64,000 nt of DNA from Streptomyces sp. NBC_00690 (GTDB lineage: Bacteria > Actinomycetota > Actinomycetes > Streptomycetales > Streptomycetaceae): positions 806,001 through 870,000 of the forward strand of contig NZ_CP109009.1 in assembly GCF_036226685.1 (NCBI RefSeq), read 5' to 3'. Shown here one piece after another: positions 1 to 8,197 of the stretch (its first letter is position 1; every line of letters begins with the position of its first letter). Below the pieces are notes generated by a model. It did no database searches, was not told the DNA's origin, and saw only the letters and a program-made list of their open reading frames with translations. The position numbers were made by a program, and so were the translations under genes.

Positions 1-732
1 CACAGGGGCTGGGCCTCGCCCCCTGTACTGGTCGCCTACGCACTCGTCGCCGCGTCTGCGGCTGGCTTCGTCTGGGTCGAATCCCGCCGGAGCGAGCCGC
101 TCATCGACCTAGCCCTCTTCCGGCGCCCCGCCTTCAGTGGCGCCGTCCTGGGCGCCGCGGCGGTCTTCACCGCCCTGAACACCACGTTGCTGCTCAGTAC
201 CTTCTACCTTCAGCAGACGCGCGGGTTCGATCCCCTTCACGCCGGTGTGGCGACCCTTCCGATGGCTTTCGGGGCAACCGTCTGCGCGCCATGGTCGGGC
301 CGTCTGACCGGACGGCTCGGCCCGCAGCCACCGCTGCTGTGGGCAGGTGGCTTCACCACGGCTGGTGGACTCTTTCTGGTCGGTGTCGACGAGACCACGA
401 GCATGTTCTGGCTCGCGGCGGCCTATCTGCTGATCGGTATCGGCTTCGGCTTCGCGAACACACCGCTGACGAACACTGCTGTGGGCGGGCTGCCTCCCGA
501 TCGGGCAGGTGTGGCCGGGGCGGTCACCTCCACTGCCCGCCAGTTCGGCTCAGCGCTCGGTATCGCCATCGCCGGCGGCCTGGTCGCCGGTACTGGCCCC
601 GATGGCCTGCCGGACGCAGCCCGCCCAGGCTGGATCCTGGTCGCCGCCTGTGGGCTCTCCCTGTTCTTGGTAGCACGCGTGTCGCAACCGAAACAGAGCA
701 CCCGCTCCCCCGCAGCCCCGGCTGCCCGGTGA
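1..732 (+). CDS. MFS drug exporter, DHA2/EmrB-QacA type (5' end missing)
   Basis: This is the C-terminal 243 residues of a proton-driven multidrug exporter; the frame is open from base 1, so the start lies outside the window. The visible part holds about six hydrophobic segments. It carries the stretch STARQFGSALGIAI near residue 180 of the visible part, which is typical of the last helices of 14-TM DHA2 transporters, and the loop SEPLIDLALFRRPAFSG that usually precedes helix 9 or 10 in this family. It ends in a short basic tail. The substrate cannot be told. The family call is firm; the gene is partial only because of the window edge. Confidence 0.85.
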   Translation, partial: HRGWASPPVLVAYALVAASAAGFVWVESRRSEPLIDLALFRRPAFSGAVLGAAAVFTALNTTLLLSTFYLQQTRGFDPLHAGVATLPMAFGATVCAPWSGRLTGRLGPQPPLLWAGGFTTAGGLFLVGVDETTSMFWLAAAYLLIGIGFGFANTPLTNTAVGGLPPDRAGVAGAVTSTARQFGSALGIAIAGGLVAGTGPDGLPDAARPGWILVAACGLSLFLVARVSQPKQSTRSPAAPAAR

Positions 733-1261
733 GCCGGGCGACCTGCGTCCCCGGACAGCATCACCACACCGGAGGTCTCACGTACAAGGAATCTTCACCG
801 TCAATACTCCGCGAACAGATCTCCTCCCAGTAGAGGGGAGACGAGCGTCGGATCCAGGCCATGAGAGACCGTGCTACGACAGAGCTTCGAGGATCACCGT
901 TCCCTCGGTGACCAAACCGCCGAGCTGCGAAACCAGAACGTCGGCGCAGTGCCCACTACCTGTGAGAACGACGGCGACCGGCACGTCCTCACTCTGCGAG
1001 CACAGACGGGCCTTGCGGACCGCGGCGGGAGTCGCCGTTGTCCCAAGACCCGTGCGTGCGTTGTACGTACGGGCCGGGCGGCCAGGTAGAGGTTCGCGCC
1101 CCTACTCGGCGAGCCCGGGCCGTACGTCCTGACCGCACGCGTCGAGCGCTCCTGTGCACAAAGCCAACCTCCCGGCCAGTGGCAGACAACGAAAGGAAGC
1201 GATCGCCTGTCCCGAACTGACCACGTGAAGTCCCACGGGTTGTTGGACAGTTCTGTCCCGG
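733..1261. other. Intergenic, no gene seen
   Basis: About 530 bases follow the exporter. Open frames exist on both strands, but they have arginine/proline-rich, low-complexity translations typical of shadow frames in GC-rich DNA, and none has a convincing ribosome binding site. I see no RNA gene here. Confidence 0.5.
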
Positions 1262-1800
1262 TTGATGCTTGACGGTTCCGGCACACCTGGACGGTCGCTG
1301 CTCATTGAATTCGGTGTGGCTGACGAGCACGAGGAAGGGCCGGTGGACGACCGGCGATGGATGCCCAAGCACCGGTATCGCGCGGTGCTCCAGGTGCTGG
1401 ATGGGGCACCGGTCGCGCAGCTGGCCCGCCAGGCCGGTACCTCTCGGCAGTCCATGTACTCCCGGGTCGATCGGTATCACGGCGGCGGGCTGGACGCGCT
1501 TGTGGACAGACCCCGGTGGCCTCATGTCTCACCGCACTAGGTACCCACCGAGGCCGAAGCCCTGGTCTGCGAACTGCGCCGTTCGTATCCGCGATGGGGC
1601 GCCCGTCGCATCGCCCACGAGCTCGGACAGCGCGGGCTGGGCCTGCGCCCAGCCGCTCGACCGTTCAGCGGATCCTGACCCGCCATGGTCTGGTAGACCA
1701 GCAGGAGCAGAACCATCGCCGCGCCTATCGGCGCTGGCAGGGATGGTCGCAGGAGCGGGACGGCGAGCGTGAGGCAGCAGGTGTTCATCCACGTCCGGCT
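1262..1800 (+). pseudogene. Broken IS481-family transposase
   Basis: The first frame reads an HTH region (MPKHRYRAVLQVLDG, then VAQLARQAGTSRQSMYSRVD) typical of IS481 transposases. It is interrupted by TAG at 1538-1540, exactly where the family normally has Gln (SPHQVP), so this looks like a CAG-to-TAG nonsense change. The frame resumes with EALVCELRRSYPRWGARRIA. It then shifts near 1650 into another frame that continues STVQRILTRHGLV. The catalytic DDE core is absent after about 1790. The element is dead and 3'-truncated. I see no flanking terminal repeats that I could confirm. Confidence 0.75.
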
Positions 1801-2451
1801 TCCTCGACCGGACGGGCTGCCGAAGCTGATGGAGATACTCGGTCGCTTCCCACCCGTCGTCCAGGCACTGCCGCCCCCGCTGCGATCGCGGAGATGTCCG
1901 GCGCTGCTCCAGGACACGACGTTCAGCTGCTTTGCCGGGCGGCGGCTGAGCCTTCGTCCTTCAGCACGATCAGCCGGATCGTGCAGTTCTGAGACGGCTG
2001 GACCGTCTCACCAGCTCAGAAAACACCGTCGGATCCGAAAGCTTCTGGAACACAGCGAGGGCCAGGGATGGTGGCACTGGGAGGAAGGTTGTGTCACTGC
2101 CGCCTGGAACGCCACCGGCTCAGGCTAAGGTCCGCAAAGGCCAGCACGAACCTCGGTCCACTCGTTGTCGGACGGGTACGCGGCGAGGCCGGCGTGACGT
2201 ATCGGATCAGCGGCAGAGGGGAGCGGGCGAGGGGTGGGCGGGTGTGCCCTGGCGTGGTGACGGGTCGGGCGCGGCAGGAGGTCGGGGCTCGAACTGCCGA
2301 GCGGCTCCATTGGCGAGTTGGCGGATGAGGTCGTGGGCGTCGCGGTGGCTCACGGCGTGGGGGTCGAGCGTGCGGGCGTTGTTGAGATGGGTGGCGTTTC
2401 GGGGCGACGCGCCGTTCACCCGAACGGGCTAGCATGCACGTCAGGTTCGGT
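1801..2451. other. Intergenic debris downstream of IS481 remnant
   Basis: No convincing gene. One + frame (1769-2128) has a slightly natural-looking end (LLEHSEGQGWWHWEEG around 2040-2085), but I do not recognise it and it lacks a start site. The stretch is most easily read as rearranged material between the dead transposase and the two-component operon. Confidence 0.4.
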
Positions 2452-3108
2452 TCAGTCCCCCACTCGGCCGGTGTCGTACGCCCACATCGCGATCTCGACC
2501 CTGTTTCGGGCGCCGATTTTGGTCAGCAGGCTGGCGACGTGGGTTTTGGCGGTCGTCAAGCCGATGAAGAGCTCGGCGGCGATCTCGGCGTTCGTGCGGC
2601 CACGGGCGACCAGCGTCAGTACCTCCTCCTCGCGTTCGGTGAGCGGCTCGATCGGTTGGGTCCGTCGGCTCGACGGTTCCCTGGCGGCGAGGGTGGCTAG
2701 CAGCCGCCGGGTGATGTTCGGCGCGATCAGGGCATCGCCGACGGCGGCGGCATGGACGGCCTGGACGAGCAGCTGTGGCCCGGCGTCCTTCAGCAGAAAG
2801 CCTCGGGCGCCGGCCCGGAGCGCGCCGTGGACGTACTCGTCGAGGTCGAATGTCGTGATCACCACTACCGCGATCGGGTCTGGGACGCCCCGCCCTGCGA
2901 GGAGCTCGGTCACCTCGATGCCGTTGAGCCCGGGCATCTGGATGTCGACCAGGCACACGTCGGGGCGGAGCCGATGCGCCAGCTCGACGGTGGCGTGGCC
3001 GTCGGCGGCCTGGCCGACGACCTCGATGTCGGGCTGCGCGTCAAGGATCATCGACAGGCCGGTGCGCACCAGATCTTGGTCGTCGGCCACCAGAACGCGC
3101 ACCGTCAT
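2452..3108 (-). CDS. NarL/LuxR-type response regulator
   Basis: This is a DNA-binding response regulator of 218 aa. The receiver domain spans residues 1-120, with the acidic pocket at Asp9/Asp10 and the phospho-acceptor Asp55 in LVDIQMPG. A LuxR-type HTH covers about 150-215 (PLTEREEEVLTLVARGRTN, then TAKTHVASLLTKIGARNR). The ATG at 3108 is chosen over an upstream in-frame ATG because it gives an ATGA overlap with the stop of the histidine kinase gene, the usual translational coupling in this class. Partner: the kinase immediately upstream. The target is not evident; the DUF6326 gene transcribed away from the pair is the nearest candidate. Confidence 0.93.
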   Translation of the reverse strand: MTVRVLVADDQDLVRTGLSMILDAQPDIEVVGQAADGHATVELAHRLRPDVCLVDIQMPGLNGIEVTELLAGRGVPDPIAVVVITTFDLDEYVHGALRAGARGFLLKDAGPQLLVQAVHAAAVGDALIAPNITRRLLATLAAREPSSRRTQPIEPLTEREEEVLTLVARGRTNAEIAAELFIGLTTAKTHVASLLTKIGARNRVEIAMWAYDTGRVGD

Positions 3109-4238
3109 CGGCGCACCTTCGTCGGCAGTTCGGCGTCGACCGTCCACCCGCCTTCAGGCGCAGGCCCGGCCCGCAGTGTGCCGCCGAGCAGTTGCACGCG
3201 TTCGGTCATCCCCAGCAGCCCGAAGCCGTGGTTCACCGACCGTGCCGGGTCGATCTGTCCGTCGTCGGTCACGCGTAGTCGCAACCTTCCCGCGCCCTCT
3301 ACGACCCGGATCTCCACACGCGAGGCGTTGCGGGCGTGCCGCAGGGCGTTGGTCAGCGCCTCTTGCGCCAGCCGGTAGACCGCCGTGTCGACCTGGAGCG
3401 GAAGCTCGCCCAGGTCATCTGGCAACTCTACATCGACGACCGGGACCGGGTCGCGGCGAGCGAGGGACACCAGGTCGGCAACGCCGGGCTGGGGGGCGTA
3501 CTCCGCCGGCGCGCCGGCGCGCAGCACCCGGACCATCGCCCGCATCTCCGCGAGCGTCCGCGACGCTTCCCCTTCGATGACCGCCAGCGCATCGAGCGCC
3601 GCTTCAGGTCGCTGCCCGGCCATCGCCCGGCCCGCCTGCGCCTGCACAGCGATCGCCGAGATGTGGTGGGCGACCATGTCGTGCAGCTCGCGCGCGAGGC
3701 CGATCCGCTCCTGGCTGCGGATCTGGTCCAACGCCCGGCGCCAACTCTCGGCGCGGTAGCGGAACGCCGCTCCGCCTGCTGCCGCCGCCGCCAAGACGGC
3801 GAACCCGCCGAAGAGCTCGGCCGGCCCGGTGTAGTCGGTCGCACTGCTGAACACCGCAGCGACCGCGACCACCGCCAGCCCGATCACGATCTCGCGCCCT
3901 GAGCCCCAGCGGACCAGCGCGTAGACGAGCACCAGGAGGTAGATCATCGTGTTCAGGCCCACGCCCGGGATCCCGCCCAGCAGGCTCGCCAGTCCCAACG
4001 CCATGCCGGTGCCGAAGCCCACCACAACGCAGACCAACGGGTGGGTACGCCGCCACAGCAGCACCGGCGCAAGTCCGACCGCCACGATCGTCGCGAACGG
4101 CCGCCAGGCGACGTCGTCCCGGAGGACTCCCTCAAGCAGCGCCGTCACCATCAGCACCCCGACCAGCACCCAGTCGCGCGCCACCCGTTCGGGAGCGTCC
4201 GTGGCGCGGGGCTCGGCCCACAGTGCGTTGGTAGTCAC
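3105..4238 (-). CDS. Sensor histidine kinase, HPK7/DesK-like (HisKA_3)
   Basis: A 377-aa membrane kinase that should phosphorylate the coupled response regulator. Residues 25-160 contain about five hydrophobic segments with short loops and no sizeable extracytoplasmic domain, so it probably senses within or at the membrane. The dimerisation/phospho-acceptor box RIGLARELHDMVAHH places the phosphorylated His at 186. An HATPase_c domain follows (EALTNALRHARNA as the N box, then HGFGLLGMTERV as the G boxes). It starts with GTG, with only a weak Shine-Dalgarno. The paralogous pair at 55513-57374 has the same architecture. Confidence 0.93.
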   Translation of the reverse strand: MTTNALWAEPRATDAPERVARDWVLVGVLMVTALLEGVLRDDVAWRPFATIVAVGLAPVLLWRRTHPLVCVVVGFGTGMALGLASLLGGIPGVGLNTMIYLLVLVYALVRWGSGREIVIGLAVVAVAAVFSSATDYTGPAELFGGFAVLAAAAAGGAAFRYRAESWRRALDQIRSQERIGLARELHDMVAHHISAIAVQAQAGRAMAGQRPEAALDALAVIEGEASRTLAEMRAMVRVLRAGAPAEYAPQPGVADLVSLARRDPVPVVDVELPDDLGELPLQVDTAVYRLAQEALTNALRHARNASRVEIRVVEGAGRLRLRVTDDGQIDPARSVNHGFGLLGMTERVQLLGGTLRAGPAPEGGWTVDAELPTKVRR

Positions 4239-4401
4239 ACACCTAGCTTAGGGACCGCCGAGGCGTCGGGGACCGACCGAAAGAACGAGATGCCGCTCCT
4301 CCCAACGGCCGAGCCGGGTCCGGCCTCGACGCCGATGTGCCCGCCCGCGGGGCCCAGCGATCGTGGACCTACCGACCCTCACTACAACAACGGAGCCCAT
4401 C

Positions 4402-4887
4402 ATGAGGACACATCAACCCACCACACTGGACGACCAGCGGATCTCGGTGAGAGCCAAGCTCGCCGCAGCGTGGACAAGCTTCATGTTCCTGTACGTCTAC
4501 GTGGACATTCTCGCCTTGTTCAAGCCCGGCGTCATCGATGACATCCTGGTCGGCGTCGTCTGGGAGTTCGACATCAGCCAGACGTTGTTGACCACCTTCC
4601 TCGCGCTCATGGCGATCCCGATCCTCATGGTCGTCCTGTCGATGACGCTGCCCGCCCGGGCGAACCGCATCACGAACCTCATCGTGGCCTCGATACAGAT
4701 CCCCTTCGCGGCATTCAACGCGGTGGGCGAGTCCTGGACGTACTTCTACGGCCTTGGCGTCGCGCTGGAAGTGGTCGTTCTCGCCCTCATCCTGCGGTAC
4801 GCCTGGACCTGGCCCAGCACCACCCCGTCGGCGACCATGGCGACCAGCCCGGGCCGTGAAACCACTCGCGCCCAGCAGCAAGCGTGA
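4402..4887 (+). CDS. DUF6326 family membrane protein
   Basis: A 161-aa integral membrane protein with four hydrophobic helices: about 20-38 (LAAAWTSFMFLYVYVDILAL), 60-83, 93-112 and 118-138. The sequence resembles the DUF6326 family, whose function is unknown. The ATG at 4402 is preferred because CGGAG lies seven bases upstream; an in-frame ATG 39 bases earlier lacks a site. The gene is transcribed divergently from the two-component pair (164 bases between starts), so it may be that system's target. The stop overlaps the start of a 34-codon ORF. Confidence 0.8.
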   Translation: MRTHQPTTLDDQRISVRAKLAAAWTSFMFLYVYVDILALFKPGVIDDILVGVVWEFDISQTLLTTFLALMAIPILMVVLSMTLPARANRITNLIVASIQIPFAAFNAVGESWTYFYGLGVALEVVVLALILRYAWTWPSTTPSATMATSPGRETTRAQQQA

Positions 4888-4988
4888 ACCCAAGAGCAGT
4901 CCCCGTCCTGTTCGAAGCCATCTGCCTCGGTGCCGCGGTGTGGGTCTCCTGGCGATGGGGCACGAACGACCACTGGGACGTCGCGTAG
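4884..4988 (+). CDS. Small Trp-rich membrane ORF (34 aa), coupled to DUF6326
   Basis: The GTG at 4884 overlaps the DUF6326 stop as GTGA, and the frame closes with TAG at 4986-4988, inside the left arm of a perfect terminator hairpin. The product has one hydrophobic stretch (AICLGAAVWVSWRWG) with three Trp in six residues and an acidic end (NDHWDVA). I do not recognise a family. The tight coupling and the exact fit between stop and terminator make a real gene likely. It could be a small partner subunit of the DUF6326 protein, though that is inference. Confidence 0.5.
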   Translation: MNPRAVPVLFEAICLGAAVWVSWRWGTNDHWDVA

Positions 4989-5008
4989 GGGCCTTCCAAG
5001 GCCCCTAC
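4985..5008 (+). terminator. Perfect hairpin ending the DUF6326 operon
   Basis: GTAGGGGCCTT at 4985-4995 and AAGGCCCCTAC at 4998-5008 are exact inverted repeats with two bases between them. Allowing for loop geometry, that is a stem of about ten G/C-rich pairs. It sits right at the stop of the 34-aa ORF. There is no U-tract, as is common in Streptomyces. Confidence 0.7.
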
Positions 5009-5181
5009 CGGCAGGTCAGGCCATCGGATGCGCAACACAGGCCCACCGCATCGTCGACACCGACCCCAAGCGCGGCAACGTCTCGTCCGCGCCACGGGCA
5101 CCCGCCGCAGAAGGAACTTGGCCTGGGCCCCGTCGGGGCGGTGCAATGGTGGAGTCGGGTATTGGAACTGTCCCGAATGCC

Positions 5182-5412
5182 TCAGCCATTGCGAACCGCG
5201 GCGCTGCCGGTCATGGACAGGGTCTCGGCGTGGAGTTGCTCGTGGAAAAGATCCCGGTTCTCCTGGTAGTGCCGTGACTCGTGATCAATCATGGCTTCGT
5301 CGGTGTGTCCTGGGCCGGGCAGCGTCACAGTCTGCGGACGCCCTGGGCCGAGCCATCCTCGTATTTCCTTCCAGCGTGAGGGTGCGAACGGGAGCGAGTG
5401 GTGCAGCAGCAC
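5182..5412 (-). CDS. Hypothetical fragment, minus strand
   Basis: The frame ends at 5182 and reads LLHHSLPFAPSRWKEIRGW, then GPGHTDEAMIDHESRHYQEN and DLFHEQLHAETLSMTG. This composition is natural, unlike a shadow frame. It has no clear start: GTG at 5412 lacks a ribosome site, and the same frame stays open upstream under the opposing gene at 5514. I do not recognise a family. It is more likely the 3' remainder of a lost gene than a working one. Confidence 0.3.
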   Translation of the reverse strand: MLLHHSLPFAPSRWKEIRGWLGPGRPQTVTLPGPGHTDEAMIDHESRHYQENRDLFHEQLHAETLSMTGSAAVRNG

Positions 5413-5513
5413 GAGATCAAGCTGCCGTGTGCCATCTTCTGGCAGCGCACGGGAGGTCCACGGCGCATCAGGCTGGTCGCTCGGCTCGACCGGAGTCGTG
5501 GAACGATGCCTTT

Positions 5514-5897
5514 GTGGAGAGTCCCGGTCTTTCAGCGCGTCGTCGCATGCTGATCGAAGCGGTTCTCGTGGTCGCGGCGCCTGCTTCGGATCAGTTGGCT
5601 TGGCTGGACAAGTACGACGTGCCGCCGGACGAGATCGCCTTGGGTTTCGATGATGCCTTCCGCCTCGTTGGGCGACTGGTCGATGAGGAGCAGCTCAGTC
5701 GTCATGTGCTGCCCATGCTGCAGATGATCGACGAGGTCTTCAGCGAGATGTCCCAGGACACCGACGTGGATCGGTGGACGAGGGAGGCATTGTGCACCGA
5801 CGCCGGGTGGGGACGCGCCCGGCAGTCGGCGCGAGAAGCCCTCACCGCGGAAGGCGAAGAGGCGTCACCGCTGCCAGGCATCTGCATCGTTCGATGA
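5514..5897 (+). CDS. Hypothetical acidic protein (127 aa)
   Basis: The coding frame is clear: LVVAAPASDQLAWLDKYDVP, then DEIALGFDDAFRLVGRLV, then MLQMIDEVFSEMSQDTDVD. It is rich in Asp/Glu, predicted helical and soluble. I chose GTG at 5514 because GGAACG stands nine bases upstream; ATG at 5547 has no site. I do not recognise the family. It sits alone between debris on both sides, and its 3' end faces the aldo/keto reductase. It resembles small acidic proteins of the immunity or SMI1-like kind only in general character, so no function is proposed. Confidence 0.55.
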   Translation: MESPGLSARRRMLIEAVLVVAAPASDQLAWLDKYDVPPDEIALGFDDAFRLVGRLVDEEQLSRHVLPMLQMIDEVFSEMSQDTDVDRWTREALCTDAGWGRARQSAREALTAEGEEASPLPGICIVR

Positions 5898-5919
5898 GTC
5901 CCCACTTGCCGCTCGCCGA

Positions 5920-6098
5920 GGTGACGGTGGCCGACCCGGCCCGCGCTCCAGGCTGCGGTCTCGCGCTCGATGGCGGCGAGACCGCGCACAACCGCGCCGT
6001 ACTGGGCGAACGGGCGTAGATGAAGGCCCTTGATCGTGGCGCCGTCCCGGGTGTGGGCACGGTACCTGCCGACCGTCAGAGAAGCGGGCCCCGTCAGC
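5920..6098 (-). pseudogene. Unrecognised gene fragment downstream of the reductase
   Basis: A minus-strand frame reads LTVGRYRAHTRDGATIKG, LHLRPFAQYGAVVRGLAAI and ERETAAWSAGRVGHRH. This is a natural composition starting under the 3' end of the reductase gene. It has no start codon with a site, and it dissolves into the shadow of the gene at 5514. I take it as a truncated remnant; the family is not recognised. Confidence 0.25.
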
Positions 6099-7101
6099 GC
6101 TCGGCCGGGTTGGTGGCAATGACGCTGTACGGGTACGGGAGGGTCTGGTCGCCGGCCTCGGTGAGGAGGGCAGCATCGGCCGGGTCGAGGTCGACACCTG
6201 CTGCCCCGAGCAGGTTGTCGAGTTGGTCGAGGGTGCGGGCTCCGACGATGGGGGCGGTGACGGTGGGGCGGCCGCCGAGCCAGGCGACGGCGACCTGTGC
6301 GGGGGTCAGCCCGACGCGGTCGGACACATCGAACAGGGCATCCAGGACGCGCCAGGTGCGCTCGTCCTGGTAGGCGCTCCAGGACTCACCCCAGCCGAGC
6401 CGTTCGGCGGTCTCCACTCGGCTGCCGACGGGCGGGGCGGTGGCGCCGCGCCGGATCGAGCCGCTGAGCCAGCCGCCCCGCAGCGGGCTCCACGGGATGA
6501 CTCCGAGACCTTCGTGGCGGGCGACCTCGATCAGTTCCCACTCGGTGGAACGGTCCAGCAGGTTGTACAGCGGCTGGAGGGCGACGAATCGCTCCCAGCC
6601 GTGCTGGCGGCTGAGGTCCAGGGCCTTCTGGAGTTGCCAACCGGTGAAGTTGCTGGCCCCCAGGTAGCGGACCTTGCCGGACTTCACCAGGGTGTCCAGG
6701 GTGGAGAGCGTCTCCTCCAACGGAGTGGCGGGGTCCCACGCGTGCACCTGGTACAGGTCGATGTGGTCGGTGCCGAGCCTGCGGAGGCTGGCCTCCACCC
6801 CGGCGATCAGGTGGTTGCGGCCCAGGCCCCGATCGTTGGGGCTGTCTCCGGTGCCGTACCGGACCTTGGTGGCTATCACCAGGTCATCACGGCGGCGCTG
6901 CTTGAGCCACCGGCCGAGGATCTCCTCAGAGGCGCCTGCCGAGTAGATGTCGGCGGTGTCGATGAAGTTGCCGCCCGCCTCGGTGAAGCGGTCCAGGATG
7001 GCGTGGGACTCCGGTTCGGCGCTCTCGCGCCCGAACGTCATGGTGCCCAGGCAGAGTTCGCTGACCGCCAGGCCGGTCGATCCCAGGAAGCGGTGACGCA
7101 T
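6094..7101 (-). CDS. Aldo/keto reductase
   Basis: A 335-aa NADPH-dependent oxidoreductase of the aldo/keto reductase superfamily, (beta/alpha)8 fold, cytoplasmic. The catalytic tetrad is visible: Asp48 and Tyr53 in [12 protein letters not shown], Lys79 in VIATKVRYG, and the His in LYQVHAWD. The cofactor end has [17 protein letters not shown]. The start at 7101 has GAGAGGA upstream. It follows the EEP gene by 79 bases on the same strand, so it may be the last gene of the glycosyl operon, reducing a sugar or other carbonyl. It could equally be independent, because aldo/keto reductases are common. Confidence 0.9.
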   Translation of the reverse strand: MRHRFLGSTGLAVSELCLGTMTFGRESAEPESHAILDRFTEAGGNFIDTADIYSAGASEEILGRWLKQRRRDDLVIATKVRYGTGDSPNDRGLGRNHLIAGVEASLRRLGTDHIDLYQVHAWDPATPLEETLSTLDTLVKSGKVRYLGASNFTGWQLQKALDLSRQHGWERFVALQPLYNLLDRSTEWELIEVARHEGLGVIPWSPLRGGWLSGSIRRGATAPPVGSRVETAERLGWGESWSAYQDERTWRVLDALFDVSDRVGLTPAQVAVAWLGGRPTVTAPIVGARTLDQLDNLLGAAGVDLDPADAALLTEAGDQTLPYPYSVIATNPAER

Positions 7102-7180
7102 CGTCAGTCCTCTCGGTAGTTCGTTGCTGCGGTGCAATGCTGGTCGGCGGCACCCAAAGGCCCTCGCGGACGGGGCCGGA

Positions 7181-8197
7181 TCAGCGAGACGGCCGGAATG
7201 CACCGTCCAGGGTGACGGTCACCTCCTGCACACGGTGGTCGGACAGGTCCCCAGGGTCGCGGAACCGGTAGGTGTGTACCCGCGCACCAGGTGTGGTCAG
7301 TACCCAGTCCAGCCGCCACCACTGCACGCCGGGGCGCAGCCGCCACGATGCAGGATACAGCTGGCCTGTCATATGCACGGTGTCCCGGCCGAGTTGAGCG
7401 ATCTTGCGGGCTTCCCCCATGGCCGGAGTCGTGTTGAAGTCGCCGGCGATCAGGGCCGGGTGCGGACAGTCGGCGACATCCGTTGTCAGTCCCCGGTACT
7501 CGCGCTCACGGTCGGCGGCCCGGGTGCGCACCGCCCGGTAGAACTCGACCCGCAGCGGGCTGATCAGCCACAACTGAACGGGGATGTGCACGTTGAAGGT
7601 GGTGAACACTCCCCCGTCCGGCAGCCGCAGGTCGACTCGTAGGGTGCGTCGGGCGGCGGTCTCCACGACGTCGACCACCGGCAGCCGGGACATGGTGACC
7701 AGCCCCCGGGCGGTGACGATCCCGTACTCGGGGAAGGTGGCGCGGAGCAGGTCCTCCTCGTCGATGAGCGTGTAGGTGCCGTCGAATTGGTCGTGGTGGT
7801 ACTCCTGCAACAGATAGACATCGGCGTCGAGTTGCCGCAGGTAGGGGTAGAACAGCTCCGGGTCGGTTCGCTGGCACCAGTGCTGGGTGTTCCAGGAGAC
7901 CAGTCTCAGCGCGCCCTCGGGCGGGGCGGGCCCTCGCCGCAGCCGGGGCCGTTGTAGCCCGCTGCGGCCCGCACCCGTGATCAGGGCTCCGGCGGCCAGT
8001 GCGGCGGCGGCCAGGCCCGCTGGCCCACCGGCTCCGAGGCCGAGCGCGCCGAGGAGGACGGGCACGGCCACGAAGAGTGGCGGCGGGGCCAGCGAGGGCA
8101 GTAGCCAGCCCCACCACCGCCCGCTGAGCAGCTGGTCGGCCAGGAGGTAGCCGGTCCACAGGGCGGCTGCCCCGAGGGCGAGCGGGCCGATCGTCAT
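7181..8197 (-). CDS. Membrane EEP-domain phosphoesterase, VanJ-like
   Basis: A 338-aa protein. The N-terminal ~85 residues form three hydrophobic helices; an endonuclease/exonuclease/phosphatase domain fills the rest. Catalytic motifs are complete: [10 protein letters not shown] (Asn), DVYLLQEY (Glu, metal), AGDFNTTP (Asp/Asn) and LSDHRVQE (Asp-His). This layout matches the Streptomyces VanJ/StaP teicoplanin-resistance proteins, which are thought to act on polyprenyl pyrophosphates at the outer membrane face. In this operon, recycling or trimming of a polyprenyl phosphate intermediate is the natural guess. Its start overlaps the GT4 stop as ATGA. A divergent paralogue lies two genes upstream. 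Confidence 0.82.
   Translation of the reverse strand: MTIGPLALGAAALWTGYLLADQLLSGRWWGWLLPSLAPPPLFVAVPVLLGALGLGAGGPAGLAAAALAAGALITGAGRSGLQRPRLRRGPAPPEGALRLVSWNTQHWCQRTDPELFYPYLRQLDADVYLLQEYHHDQFDGTYTLIDEEDLLRATFPEYGIVTARGLVTMSRLPVVDVVETAARRTLRVDLRLPDGGVFTTFNVHIPVQLWLISPLRVEFYRAVRTRAADREREYRGLTTDVADCPHPALIAGDFNTTPAMGEARKIAQLGRDTVHMTGQLYPASWRLRPGVQWWRLDWVLTTPGARVHTYRFRDPGDLSDHRVQEVTVTLDGAFRPSR

Noticed and set aside
2318..3580. 420-codon plus-strand frame over the two-component genes
   Set aside because: Ser/Arg/Ala-rich shadow with no ribosome site; the minus-strand genes have intact catalytic motifs.
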